DNA from: Lentisalinibacter salinarum
GTDB taxonomy: Bacteria > Pseudomonadota > Gammaproteobacteria > Steroidobacterales > Woeseiaceae
Direction of reading: 5' to 3'
Length of the DNA: 64,000 nucleotides
NCBI RefSeq assembly: GCF_040706555.1
Contig: NZ_JAPDRH010000002.1
Location: 1,178,001-1,242,000 of the forward strand
Part shown: positions 33,324-41,904 of the stretch, in pieces
Numbering within the stretch: the first letter of the stretch is position 1
How the letters are laid out: each line of letters starts with the position of its first letter
The notes under the pieces: model-generated
The model's database searches: none
What the model was told of the DNA's origin: nothing
Seen by the model: only the letters and a program-made list of their open reading frames with translations
Position numbers and translations under genes: made by a program

Positions 33324-34748
33324 GTGTCGGCCGGCACTGCGCTCGTCTGGTTCCGCCGGGACCTGAGGCTTTCGGACAACCCGGCCCTTCGCCGCGCGGT
33401 GGACGAGAACGAAACCGTCGTCCCCGTCTTCATCCACGACGATGACGAGGGCGAGTGGGCGCACGGCGCCGCCTCGCGCTGGTGGCTGCATCACAGCCTG
33501 ACCGCGCTGGACGAAGCGCTGCGTCGGAAGGGCAGCCGGCTGGTCATCCGCCGCGGCGAACCGCTGGCCGTGCTGCGCAAACTCGCCGGCGACACCGGAG
33601 CCGACGCGGTGTACTGGAACCGCCTCTATGACCCCCACCTCGTAGAGCGGGACAGCCGTGTGAAGGAGGGGCTGGCCGAGTCCGGCATCCGCGCCCGCAG
33701 CGAGAAGGCGGCGCTGTTGCTGGAGCCCTGGGAGATCGCCACCGGCAGCGGCGACCCCTACCGTGTATTCACGCCCTTCTGGCGGCGGGCCCGGCAGGAG
33801 CTGCCGCCGCCGGAGGCGCTGGAGGCGCCGCACACTGCGCGGCCGCCGGATTCCTGGCCCGGCTCGCTGGACCTCGCCGAACTCGGCTATCTGCCGCGCA
33901 TCGACTGGGCGGGAGGCTTCCGCGAGCACTGGACTCCGGGCGAGGCCGGCGGCCGACGGCGCCTGGAGACCTTCGCCGACGGCGCGCTGCGCGACTATGA
34001 CGAGACCCGGGACATCCCGGCCGTGGACGGCGTCTCCCGGCTCTCACCCCACTTCCACTTCGGCGAGATTTCCCCCCGCCATGCCTGGCACCGCATCGCG
34101 GCCCGGGCGGAGGATTATCCCGACGGCACCGAGGCCTGGCTGCGCGAACTCGGCTGGCGGGAGTTCGCCCACCACGTGCTCTACCATTTCCCGCGCACGA
34201 CCAACGAGCCACTGTACGAGAAGTACCGGGACTTCCCCTGGCGGCAGGATGGCGAGGACATGCTGGAGGCCTGGCAGCGGGGCCGCACCGGCATACCCGT
34301 CGTCGATGCCGGCATGCGGGAGCTGTGGCACACCGGCTGGATGCACAACCGGGTGCGTATGATCGTCGCTTCGCTGCTGGTGAAGAACATACGCCTGCAC
34401 TGGCTGGAGGGCGCACGCTGGTTCTGGGACACGCTGGTGGATGCCGATCTGGCCAACAACACCATGGGCTGGCAATGGTCGGCGGGCTGCGGCGCCGACG
34501 CCGCGCCCTATTTCCGCATCTTCAACCCGGTACGCCAGGGCGAGCGCTTCGACGGCAACGGCAGCTACGTGCGCCGCTGGGTCCCGGAACTGGAGAACCT
34601 GCCTGACCGCTACGTCCACGAGCCCTGGAAGCTGCCGGCTGACGAGGCCCGCCGCATCGGTTTCAAGCCTGGCGAAGACTACCCCCGGCCGATCGTGGAC
34701 CTGAAGCAGTCCCGCAAGGAAGCCCTCGAGGCCCTCAAATCGGTGTAA
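33324..34748 (+). CDS. phrB: Deoxyribodipyrimidine photolyase (class I type)
   Basis: Light-driven repair of cyclobutane pyrimidine dimers. 474 residues, starting at GTG immediately after the preceding stop. The N-terminal half (LVWFRRDLRLSDNPALRRAV) is the antenna-cofactor domain. The FAD domain has ELGWREFAHHVLYHFP, GIPVVDAGMRELWHTGWMHN, RMIVASLLVKN, and DADLANNTMGWQWSAGCGAD, where the electron-transfer Trp and the Asn that contacts FAD lie. Class I CPD photolyase is more likely than a cryptochrome. A REP-like element starts 5 bases after the stop. Confidence 0.94.
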   Translation: MSAGTALVWFRRDLRLSDNPALRRAVDENETVVPVFIHDDDEGEWAHGAASRWWLHHSLTALDEALRRKGSRLVIRRGEPLAVLRKLAGDTGADAVYWNRLYDPHLVERDSRVKEGLAESGIRARSEKAALLLEPWEIATGSGDPYRVFTPFWRRARQELPPPEALEAPHTARPPDSWPGSLDLAELGYLPRIDWAGGFREHWTPGEAGGRRRLETFADGALRDYDETRDIPAVDGVSRLSPHFHFGEISPRHAWHRIAARAEDYPDGTEAWLRELGWREFAHHVLYHFPRTTNEPLYEKYRDFPWRQDGEDMLEAWQRGRTGIPVVDAGMRELWHTGWMHNRVRMIVASLLVKNIRLHWLEGARWFWDTLVDADLANNTMGWQWSAGCGADAAPYFRIFNPVRQGERFDGNGSYVRRWVPELENLPDRYVHEPWKLPADEARRIGFKPGEDYPRPIVDLKQSRKEALEALKSV

Positions 34749-34752
34749 GCCA

Positions 34753-34775
34753 TGTAGGAGGGCCTTCAGGCCCGA
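34753..34775 (+). repeat. REP-like unit after photolyase gene
   Basis: TGTAGGAGGGCCTTCAGGCC followed by CGA, the same 23-mer as the minus-strand unit at 31029-31051, so the two copies are inverted relative to each other. Similarity extends to about 34812. Confidence 0.9.
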
Positions 34776-34820
34776 TCCCGCCTTCTTTTGACGTTGGCCC
34801 GGCATCGGGTGGACCAGAGT

Positions 34821-34875
34821 CGCGACCTTTTGTCGGGAGCAAGATGGATACCCCCGCAGGGCGGCCAGGAAAGAA
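34821..34875 (-). repeat. 55-bp repeat, copy 2 (inverted)
   Basis: Exact reverse complement of 30682-30736. It lies between the photolyase gene and the convergent permease gene at 34883. Together with the REP-like copies it makes an inverted composite repeat flanking the block 31.05-34.75 kb. Confidence 0.95.
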
Positions 34876-34882
34876 AGAGTAA

Positions 34883-37372
34883 TCAGGCGCGGCGCAGCGT
34901 GTTGACCGGCGGCGCGTTCACCGCACCGCGGGCGGCCAGCGTGCCGCTGATGCCCACCAGCAGCATGCCGGCGACCATCCCGGCCACCCACAGCACCGGA
35001 TCCACGGTGTAGTCCAGGTCGAACAGCCGTTTTGCCGCGAGCATGCCGAGGACCGTCGCGCCGGCCGCTGCGAATATGCCGGCGAGCAGGCCGAGCGCCA
35101 GGAACTCCGAGGCGAGACCCGCCATCACCGTCCGGCGCTTCGCGCCGAAGGTGCGCAGCAGAGCGCTCTCGTAGCGGCGTTCGTCCAGGGTGGCCTGGAC
35201 CGCAGCGAACAGCACGACCAGCCCGGCCAGCAGGGTGAACAGGAAGACGTACTGCACCGCCAGTGCCGCCTTGTCGATGACGCCCCGCACCTGTGCGATG
35301 AGCGCCTGGATGTCGATGACCGAGATACTGGGATGGCTGCGCACCAGCTCCAGCAGCACGCCCTTGCTGTCCGGGTCGATGTAGAAGCTGGAGATATAGG
35401 TCTTCGGGTAGCCCTCCAGCGCCCCCGGCGAGAGCACCATGAAGAAGTTGGGCTCGAAGGAATCCCACTGGATCTCGCGAATACTCGCCACTTCGGCGGT
35501 GAGGGGCTCGCCCGCCACCAGGTAGGACAGCTCGTCGCCGAGCCCCACGCCCAGCTCCTCGGCGGCATCCGCTTCCATGGACACCAGCGGCGGACCGTCG
35601 TAGCCGGGCGGCCACCAGCTGCCCGCCACCACCCGGTTGCTGGCGGAGAGCTCGCCGGTGAACGACAGGTTCTGCTCCCGCTCCGACATGCCCCGGCCCC
35701 GCTCGTCCTCGAAACTAATCTCGCCGATGGGCGTACCGTTGATGGCCGTCAGCCGGGCGCGCACCAGCGGCACGAACTCCGGCTCCTCGATGCCGGCGCC
35801 GCGGAGGATGTCGGCTACGCTCGCCCGGTCGTCCGGCTGGGTGTTGATCAGGAAGTGGTTCGGCGCGTCCTCGTCCAGGGTGGCGCGCCAGCCGGCCAGC
35901 AGGTCGTTGCGCACGAGGGTCAACAGCAGCAGGACCATCAGCCCGAGGCCGAATGCCACCACCTGTACCGCGCTGTCGCCGCCGCGGCGGGCGACGTTCG
36001 CGAGTCCGTAGCGCCAGGCGACGCCCACCCGGCCCCGCATCCGCGACAGGGCGAGCACCAGCAGACGCCCGGCCAGATAGAGCACGGCGGCTATGACCGC
36101 CGTACCGCCGAGTACCAGCACCAGCAAGGCGACGTCGCGCACCGCCCAGTAGACCAGCCCCGTCAGCGCACCGAGCGCGGCCAGCGTGGTGAGCCAGGCG
36201 GCGGGGGGCGGCGGCGTCATGTCCCGGCGCAGCACGCGCAGCGGCGGCGTGCTCTTCAGGCGCATCAGCGAAGGCAACGCGAAGCCGAGCAGCAATATCA
36301 GCGACGTACCCACCCCGAGCGCCACCGGCGTCAGCGAGGGCGCCGGCAGGTCGCTGCCGATGAGGCCGGCGAGCAGCCGCGACAGCCCGCTTTCGGCCAC
36401 GAAACCTATGCCCGCGCCGACCAGGCCGGCGGCCAGCCCGATCATCAGAAGCTGCAACAGCGAGACCCGGAATATGAACGACTGGGACGCGCCCAGGCTC
36501 TTCATCAGGGCCACCGAATCCAGCCGCCGTTCCGCATAGCGCCGACCGGACATGGCCACGGCGACGGCCGACAACAGCAGGCTCACCAGCGAGGCCAGCG
36601 AGAGGAATCGCCCGGCCCGCTCGACTGCCGCGTTCAGCTCCTCGCCCGCATCGCCCCGGTCCTCGAGCCGCACCGTGTCGGGCAGCCGGTCCAGCCACTC
36701 CGCGACGAAGCGGCGCACCGCCTCCCGGTCGCCGGCGAACAGCTGCGCGTGGCTCACCCGGCTGCCGGTCTGCACCAGGCCGGTCGCGGGCACCTCGTCG
36801 AGGTTCATCAGCAGGCTGGGCGCGAGGCCGGCGAAGCCGGGCGTCTGGTCGGGGCGGTAGGTCAGCACGGCATCCACCGTCAGCGTGGACGCGCCCACCT
36901 CAACCCGGTCGCCTACCCGGGCGCCGATGCGGGCGAGCAGCGCGTCGTCGGCCCACACGGTGCCCGGCGGCGGCAGGCCGTCGACGGTGCGCTCGGCGCC
37001 GAAGATCTCGTCGGCGATGCGCACGGCGCCGCGCAGGGGATAGCCCGGCCCGACGGCCTTGATGGTCGCCAGCGCATTACGCTCGCCGGCGAACACCACG
37101 CTCGGAAAGGTCAGCGTCTCGGCCGTCTCCAGCCCCAGTTCCCGGGCGGAGGCGAGGGGTGCCTCGTCCATCTCCCGGGCCGAGCGCAGCCGGATGTCGG
37201 CGGCAAGTACCTCGGCGGCCTGCAGGGACACCGCCTGGGCGATGCGGTCGGTGAGGAACCCGATCGCCGTGAGGGAGGTCACCGCGATGGCCAGCGCGGC
37301 AGCCAGCACGATCAGCTCGCCGGAGCGCGCCTCGCGCCGGAGCGCCGTGAACGCAAACGCGACAGTCTTCAT
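34883..37372 (-). CDS. FtsX-type ABC transporter permease (YbbP-like)
   Basis: 829-residue permease of the MacB/FtsX superfamily, the usual partner of a YbbA-type ATPase. It starts MKTVAFAFTALRREARSGEL with a first membrane helix at about residues 22-42, a periplasmic domain, three helices (about 255-385), a second half with another periplasmic domain, and three more helices near the C-terminus (VQYVFLFTLLAGLVVLFAAV, LAGIFAAAGATVLGMLAAK, WVAGMVAGMLLVGISGTLAA). The ATG overlaps the ATPase stop by one base. Such pairs export or remodel lipids or hydrophobic compounds; substrate unknown. The frame also stays open far upstream as an antisense artefact. Confidence 0.9.
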   Translation of the reverse strand: MKTVAFAFTALRREARSGELIVLAAALAIAVTSLTAIGFLTDRIAQAVSLQAAEVLAADIRLRSAREMDEAPLASARELGLETAETLTFPSVVFAGERNALATIKAVGPGYPLRGAVRIADEIFGAERTVDGLPPPGTVWADDALLARIGARVGDRVEVGASTLTVDAVLTYRPDQTPGFAGLAPSLLMNLDEVPATGLVQTGSRVSHAQLFAGDREAVRRFVAEWLDRLPDTVRLEDRGDAGEELNAAVERAGRFLSLASLVSLLLSAVAVAMSGRRYAERRLDSVALMKSLGASQSFIFRVSLLQLLMIGLAAGLVGAGIGFVAESGLSRLLAGLIGSDLPAPSLTPVALGVGTSLILLLGFALPSLMRLKSTPPLRVLRRDMTPPPPAAWLTTLAALGALTGLVYWAVRDVALLVLVLGGTAVIAAVLYLAGRLLVLALSRMRGRVGVAWRYGLANVARRGGDSAVQVVAFGLGLMVLLLLTLVRNDLLAGWRATLDEDAPNHFLINTQPDDRASVADILRGAGIEEPEFVPLVRARLTAINGTPIGEISFEDERGRGMSEREQNLSFTGELSASNRVVAGSWWPPGYDGPPLVSMEADAAEELGVGLGDELSYLVAGEPLTAEVASIREIQWDSFEPNFFMVLSPGALEGYPKTYISSFYIDPDSKGVLLELVRSHPSISVIDIQALIAQVRGVIDKAALAVQYVFLFTLLAGLVVLFAAVQATLDERRYESALLRTFGAKRRTVMAGLASEFLALGLLAGIFAAAGATVLGMLAAKRLFDLDYTVDPVLWVAGMVAGMLLVGISGTLAARGAVNAPPVNTLRRA

Positions 37373-38055
37373 CACTGCCCGACCAGGCGTCCCGCCTCCA
37401 GCGACAGGCGGCGGTCGCAGCGCCCGGCCAGCGGCTCGTCGTGGGTGACGAGCACCAGCGTCGCCTCCGACTCGCTGTTCAGACGGAACAGCAGGTCGAT
37501 GATGCGCTCGCCGGTGGCCGCGTCCAGGTTGCCGGTGGGCTCGTCGGCGAACAGTACGGCCGGATTCGTAGCGAAGGCGCGGGCGATGGCCACCCGCTGC
37601 TTCTCCCCGCCCGAGAGCTGATTCGGGTAATGGCCCTTGCGGGCGGCCAGGCCCACCTCGGCGAGGATGGCTGCGGCCCGCTCCCGGGCATCCTCGGCCC
37701 CGTCGAGCTCCATCGGCAGCATCACGTTCTCGATGGCCGTGAGCGAGGGCACCAGGTGGAACGACTGGAAGACGAAGCCCACGCGGGCGGCGCGCACCGC
37801 GGCGCGGCCGTCCTCGTCCAGCGCCGAGAGCTCCCGGCCCTCCAGCCACACCCGGCCGGACGTGGGCGTGTCCAGACCGGCGAGCAGGGCCAGCAGCGTG
37901 GACTTGCCGGCGCCCGACGGACCGACGATCGCCACCGACTCCGCACGGCCGATGGCGAAACTGACGTCGTCCAGAATGGTCAGACTTCCTTCCGGACTGG
38001 TAACCTTTTTGCTGAGATGCTCGGCGACGAGCGCCGCATTCGAATCCACTGACAT
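37372..38055 (-). CDS. ybbA: ABC transporter ATPase (YbbA-like)
   Basis: 227-residue ATPase for the permease above. Walker A GPSGAGKSTLLALLAGLD, Q-loop VGFVFQSFHLVPSLTAIEN, signature LSGGEKQRVAIARAF, Walker B VLFADEPTGNLD, switch VTHDEPLAGRCDRRL. ATG chosen at 38055 because it gives the normal family N-terminus (LVAEHLSKKV). This ATG overlaps, on the opposite strand, the tesA ATG. The ybbA-tesA divergent pair is conserved in gammaproteobacteria. Confidence 0.93.
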   Translation of the reverse strand: MSVDSNAALVAEHLSKKVTSPEGSLTILDDVSFAIGRAESVAIVGPSGAGKSTLLALLAGLDTPTSGRVWLEGRELSALDEDGRAAVRAARVGFVFQSFHLVPSLTAIENVMLPMELDGAEDARERAAAILAEVGLAARKGHYPNQLSGGEKQRVAIARAFATNPAVLFADEPTGNLDAATGERIIDLLFRLNSESEATLVLVTHDEPLAGRCDRRLSLEAGRLVGQ

Positions 38056-38722
38056 GAAGAAGCTCTTCCTGACCCTGCTGCTGGTATTCGGCGTACCGGC
38101 CATTGCGGATGTTTCCCTCGCGGATATCGCCCTGGCGGACACTGCCCGGAGCCATATCGCAGACGCGCCGCCGCCCACCGTTCTGGTGCTGGGCGACAGC
38201 CTCAGCGCCGGCTACGGCCTCACGGTGGAGGAATCCTGGGTGTCGCTGCTGGCCTCGCGGCTCGCGCAGGAAGGGTACGGGCATCGGGTCGTCAACGCCA
38301 GCGTGAGCGGCGACACCACCTCCGGCGGACTGGCGCGCCTCGGCCCGGCGCTCACGCGCCACGAGCCGGAGCTGGTGATCATCGAGCTCGGCGGCAACGA
38401 CGGGCTGCGCGGGCTGCCCCTGGACGTGGTGCGATCCAACTTCGAGGCCATGATCGAGCAGAGCCGGGAGGCCGGCGCCGAGGTGGTGCTGCTCGGCATG
38501 CGCATCCCGGTCAACTACGGGCCCCGCTACGCCGAGAGCTTCCATGCCCTGTACGGCGAGCTGGCCGAGACCTACGACCTGGAATGGGTGGAGTTCTTCC
38601 TGGACGGCGTTGCCCTGGATGACGGGCTCATGCAGGCCGACGGCATCCACCCCAACGCCGAGGCCCAGCCGCTGATGCTGGATAACGCCTGGCCGGCGGT
38701 CTCGGCGGCGCTGGCGGAGTGA
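38054..38722 (+). CDS. tesA: Periplasmic esterase/thioesterase I-type SGNH hydrolase
   Basis: 222-residue SGNH hydrolase homologous to E. coli TesA (acyl-CoA thioesterase I / protease I / lysophospholipase L1). Signal peptide MKKLFLTLLLVFGVPAIA. Block I GDSLSAGYGL has the nucleophile Ser, then NASVSGDTTSGGLARL (Gly), LGGNDGLRG (Asn), and DGIHPNAEAQPL (Asp and His). The ATG at 38054 overlaps the divergent ybbA start as CATG, so each promoter must lie in the other gene. Confidence 0.93.
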   Translation: MKKLFLTLLLVFGVPAIADVSLADIALADTARSHIADAPPPTVLVLGDSLSAGYGLTVEESWVSLLASRLAQEGYGHRVVNASVSGDTTSGGLARLGPALTRHEPELVIIELGGNDGLRGLPLDVVRSNFEAMIEQSREAGAEVVLLGMRIPVNYGPRYAESFHALYGELAETYDLEWVEFFLDGVALDDGLMQADGIHPNAEAQPLMLDNAWPAVSAALAE

Positions 38723-38747
38723 TGGCGGGCCGAAGCCCGGCACCCGC

Positions 38748-38776
38748 TTGCCCGCCTGTCCGGCCCCGTGTATAGG
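38748..38776 (+). promoter_or_regulatory. Candidate fadD promoter
   Basis: TTGCCC (38748-38753) and TATAGG (38771-38776) are 17 bases apart, each matching four of six consensus positions. It lies in the 114-base gap after tesA, about 60 bases before the fadD start. Confidence 0.55.
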
Positions 38777-38836
38777 TAGTCCAATGACACATTCTCCCCG
38801 GCGCCCGCGGTGCGCCGGCCACACGAGGGGGATTCC

Positions 38837-40516
38837 GTGGAGAAATTCTGGCTGAAGGAGTACGCGCCGGGCGTGCCGGCGGAAGTGGACAACGGTGGCT
38901 TCCGCTCGCTCCGGGACCTGATCGAGACGAGTTTCAAGGAGTACGGCGGCCGGCCCGCCTACACCTGCATGGACGTCACCCTGAGCTACACGGACCTGGA
39001 CCGCCTGTCCCGGCACATGGCGGCCTGGCTGCAGGAGCGGGCGGGACTGTCGAAGGGCGATCGCATCGCGATCATGCTGCCGAACATCCTGCAGTACCCC
39101 GTGATGCTCTGCGCGGCACTCAGGGCCGGGCTGGTGATCGTCAACGTGAACCCGCTCTACACCCCGCGGGAACTGGAGCACCAGCTCAGGGACTCCGGCG
39201 CACGGGCCATAGTGATACTGGAGAATTTCGCCACGACCCTCGAGAAGGTAATCGGCGAGACCCCCGTCGAGACGGTGGTCACGACCTCGATCGGCGACCT
39301 GTTCGGCACGCCGAAACGCCATATCGTCAATTTCGTGGTGAAACGGATCAAGAAGCAGGTACCGCCCTACGACCTGCCCGATGCCGTGTCCTTCCGCGAC
39401 GCCCTCTACGGCGGCGGCAGCCTGGTTTTCCAGCCGCCGGACATCGACCTCGGCGATCTCGCCTTCCTGCAGTACACGGGCGGGACGACGGGTGTGGCCA
39501 AGGGCGCGATGCTGAGCCACCGCAACCTGGTCTACAACGTGGAGCAGTCCACCGCCTGGCTGGGCGCAAAGCTGGACCCGGACCAGGACGTCGTCGCCAT
39601 TACGGCACTGCCGCTCTATCACATCTTCTCGCTGGAGGGTAACTGCCTCGGCATCATGAAACTGGGCGGCCACAACATCCTGATTCCGAACCCGCGCGAC
39701 TTCCAGGGTTTCGTGAAGGAGCTGGGCAAATATCCCTTCACCTATTTCACCGGCGTCAACACCCTGTTCAGCGCGCTCCTGAACACCCCGGGCTTCGCCG
39801 AGCTCGACTTCAGCAGCCTGCAGATCACGGTGGGCGGCGGCATGGCCGTGCAGGAACCGGTGGCCCGGCGCTGGAAGGAGGTGACAGGCAATACGCTGAC
39901 CCAGGCCTACGGGCTCACCGAGACGTCCCCGGCCGCGGTCATCAACCCCATCACCGACGACGCCGCGTTCAACGGCTCCATCGGCCTGCCCATCTCCTCC
40001 ACGGAGGTCAGCATCCGCGACGACAAGGGCGACGAGGTACCCACCGGCGAGGTCGGCGAGATCTGCATCCGCGGGCCGCAGGTGATGGAAGGCTACTGGA
40101 ACCACCCGGAGGAGACCGAGAAGGTGATGCTCGACGGAGGCTGGTTCCGGACGGGCGACATGGGCCGCATTGACGACCGCGGCTACGTCTATATCGAAGA
40201 CCGCAAGAAGGACATGATCCTGGTCTCCGGCTTCAACGTGTACCCGAACGAGATCGAAGAGGTGATCGCCGACATGGACGGCGTGCTGGAGGTGGCGGCC
40301 GTCGGCCAGCCCGACGAGCGCGCCGGCGAGGTGGTGAAGGTGTTCGTGGTGCGCAAGGACCCGGCGCTGACCGAGAAGGCCATCATCGCCCACTGCCGCG
40401 AGAACCTCACGGGCTACAAGGTGCCGAAGGTAGTCGAGTTCCGTAACGAGCTGCCGAAGACCAACGTGGGCAAGATACTCCGGCGCGCGCTCCGCGACGA
40501 GGAGCACGAAGCCTAG
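38837..40516 (+). CDS. fadD: Long-chain fatty acid-CoA ligase
   Basis: Activates long-chain fatty acids to acyl-CoA at the inner membrane. 559 residues from a GTG with GAGGGGG just upstream; this gives the E. coli-like N-terminus VEKFWLKEYAPGVPAEVD. AMP-binding motif LQYTGGTTGVAKGAMLSHRNL, then AYGLTETSP, GWFRTGDMGRIDDRGYVYIEDRKKDMI and the C-terminal lysine in NELPKTNVGKILRRALRD. Close to a thioesterase gene and to lipid-type ABC genes, so the neighbourhood is biased toward acyl-lipid turnover. Confidence 0.95.
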   Translation: MEKFWLKEYAPGVPAEVDNGGFRSLRDLIETSFKEYGGRPAYTCMDVTLSYTDLDRLSRHMAAWLQERAGLSKGDRIAIMLPNILQYPVMLCAALRAGLVIVNVNPLYTPRELEHQLRDSGARAIVILENFATTLEKVIGETPVETVVTTSIGDLFGTPKRHIVNFVVKRIKKQVPPYDLPDAVSFRDALYGGGSLVFQPPDIDLGDLAFLQYTGGTTGVAKGAMLSHRNLVYNVEQSTAWLGAKLDPDQDVVAITALPLYHIFSLEGNCLGIMKLGGHNILIPNPRDFQGFVKELGKYPFTYFTGVNTLFSALLNTPGFAELDFSSLQITVGGGMAVQEPVARRWKEVTGNTLTQAYGLTETSPAAVINPITDDAAFNGSIGLPISSTEVSIRDDKGDEVPTGEVGEICIRGPQVMEGYWNHPEETEKVMLDGGWFRTGDMGRIDDRGYVYIEDRKKDMILVSGFNVYPNEIEEVIADMDGVLEVAAVGQPDERAGEVVKVFVVRKDPALTEKAIIAHCRENLTGYKVPKVVEFRNELPKTNVGKILRRALRDEEHEA

Positions 40517-40543
40517 CTCGAGACGCCGCCGGCGGCTCGGTTT

Positions 40544-41806
40544 TCAGCTGACGAACTGCCAGAGCGTGTAGAGGGTCAGCCCGACGAGTCCGCCCACCAG
40601 CGTGCCGTTGATGCGGATGAACTGCAGGTCGCGCCCGACGTGCAGTTCGATGCGCCGGGCGGTGGCTTCGGCGTCCCAGCCGGAGATGGTCTCGCTGATG
40701 ATCGAGGAGATGTTGGTCCGGTAGCGGGTCACCATGTAGAGCATGGTGTCCCGGAACCAGCTGTCCAGCTCCTGGCGCAGCCCCGGGTTGGCCGCCAGGG
40801 TGTCTCCCGCGCCGGCCAGCGATTCGGCGATGCGCCGGCGCATGCCCGACTCCGGATCGGCCGCCTCCTCCTCCAGGAACCGGTTCACGTCGGCCACCAC
40901 GCCCGAGAGATAGCGCTTCAGCGACGGGTGTTTCAGCAGCCGGTGCTTTATCTCCTCGCCGCGCTCGATCAGCGCCTCGTCGGTCTTCAGCGAGGCCACC
41001 AGCTCCTCCAGGGTACGCCGCAGACGCTGGCGGGCCTCGGTATCCGTGTCGCTGGCGGTGATGCCGGTTAGCACTTCCTCGATCTCGGCGACCATGCGGC
41101 GGTAGATCTGCTCGTCGACGAAATTTGGCAGCCACCAGGGCGTGCGCTCGCCGATGTGCTGGCGCAGCTGGAGCCGGTTCTCGTCGAGCTGGGTGCGGGC
41201 GAGGCCGACCAGGCCGTTTATCACCGTCTGGTCCGGGTCCTGCAGGAGCAGCAGATCGAGGAGCTGGCCGACCGTCGGCGTCAGCCGGGTCTCGCTGAGG
41301 GCGCGCTGGAGGTTCGACTTCACCAGGTCGCGCAGCAGCCGGTTGTCGGTGCTGGCGAGTACCCGGCCGAGGATCACCGACAGGTCCTGGGTGAGCCGGT
41401 CGGCGTTGCCGGGGGTGGCGAGCCAGCGGCCCATGCCCTGGGCGAAGTCCGCCTTCTCGAGCCGCGGTGCCAGCGCCTCGGCGGTCAGGAAATGGGTCTC
41501 CACGAAGCCGGCCAGGCTTGCGCCGATGTCGTCCTTGCGCCGGGAGATGATCGCCGTGTGAGGGATTGGAAGGCCGAGCGGATGGCGGAACAGCGCCGTG
41601 ACCGCGAACCAGTCGGCCAGGGCGCCGACGGTCGCCGCCTCGGCGAAGGCTCGCACGTAGCCCAGCCACGGGTAGTGCTCTTCGCCGAAACCGGTGACGA
41701 CATAAAGGACGACCATGGCCACCAGCAGGCCGGCGGCCACCCGCTTCATGCGGCGAAGGCGCTCAGCGCGCAGCGCGTCGAGACCGTCTGACAGCGTCGC
41801 TTCCAT
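40544..41806 (-). CDS. DUF445 membrane protein
   Basis: 420-residue DUF445 protein. An N-terminal membrane helix (about residues 22-42, GLLVAMVVLYVVTGF) is followed by FAEAATVGALADWFAVTALFRHPLGLPIPHTAI, the family hallmark, and a long charged helical region, then a second membrane helix at the very end (INGTLVGGLVGLTLYTLWQF). The function is unknown. It is preceded on its strand by hemE with a 98-base gap; the gap shows no strong promoter or terminator. Confidence 0.92.
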   Translation of the reverse strand: MEATLSDGLDALRAERLRRMKRVAAGLLVAMVVLYVVTGFGEEHYPWLGYVRAFAEAATVGALADWFAVTALFRHPLGLPIPHTAIISRRKDDIGASLAGFVETHFLTAEALAPRLEKADFAQGMGRWLATPGNADRLTQDLSVILGRVLASTDNRLLRDLVKSNLQRALSETRLTPTVGQLLDLLLLQDPDQTVINGLVGLARTQLDENRLQLRQHIGERTPWWLPNFVDEQIYRRMVAEIEEVLTGITASDTDTEARQRLRRTLEELVASLKTDEALIERGEEIKHRLLKHPSLKRYLSGVVADVNRFLEEEAADPESGMRRRIAESLAGAGDTLAANPGLRQELDSWFRDTMLYMVTRYRTNISSIISETISGWDAEATARRIELHVGRDLQFIRINGTLVGGLVGLTLYTLWQFVS

Positions 41807-41904
41807 GGCTCTTCTGCGCCCGGGTGCGGGGCCGCGGTATCCCTGCCGCGGCGGCGCTCCCGTCAGGATTCCGCGTTCAGCGGAGCGGGTTCAATGGGAC
41901 TCGT

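Noticed and set aside
37373..40507. Minus-strand open frame running for thousands of bases upstream of the FtsX-type permease, through fadD and tesA
   Set aside because: It is antisense to well-supported fadD and tesA; high GC leaves few stop codons. The permease itself starts at 37372 with a clear family N-terminus.
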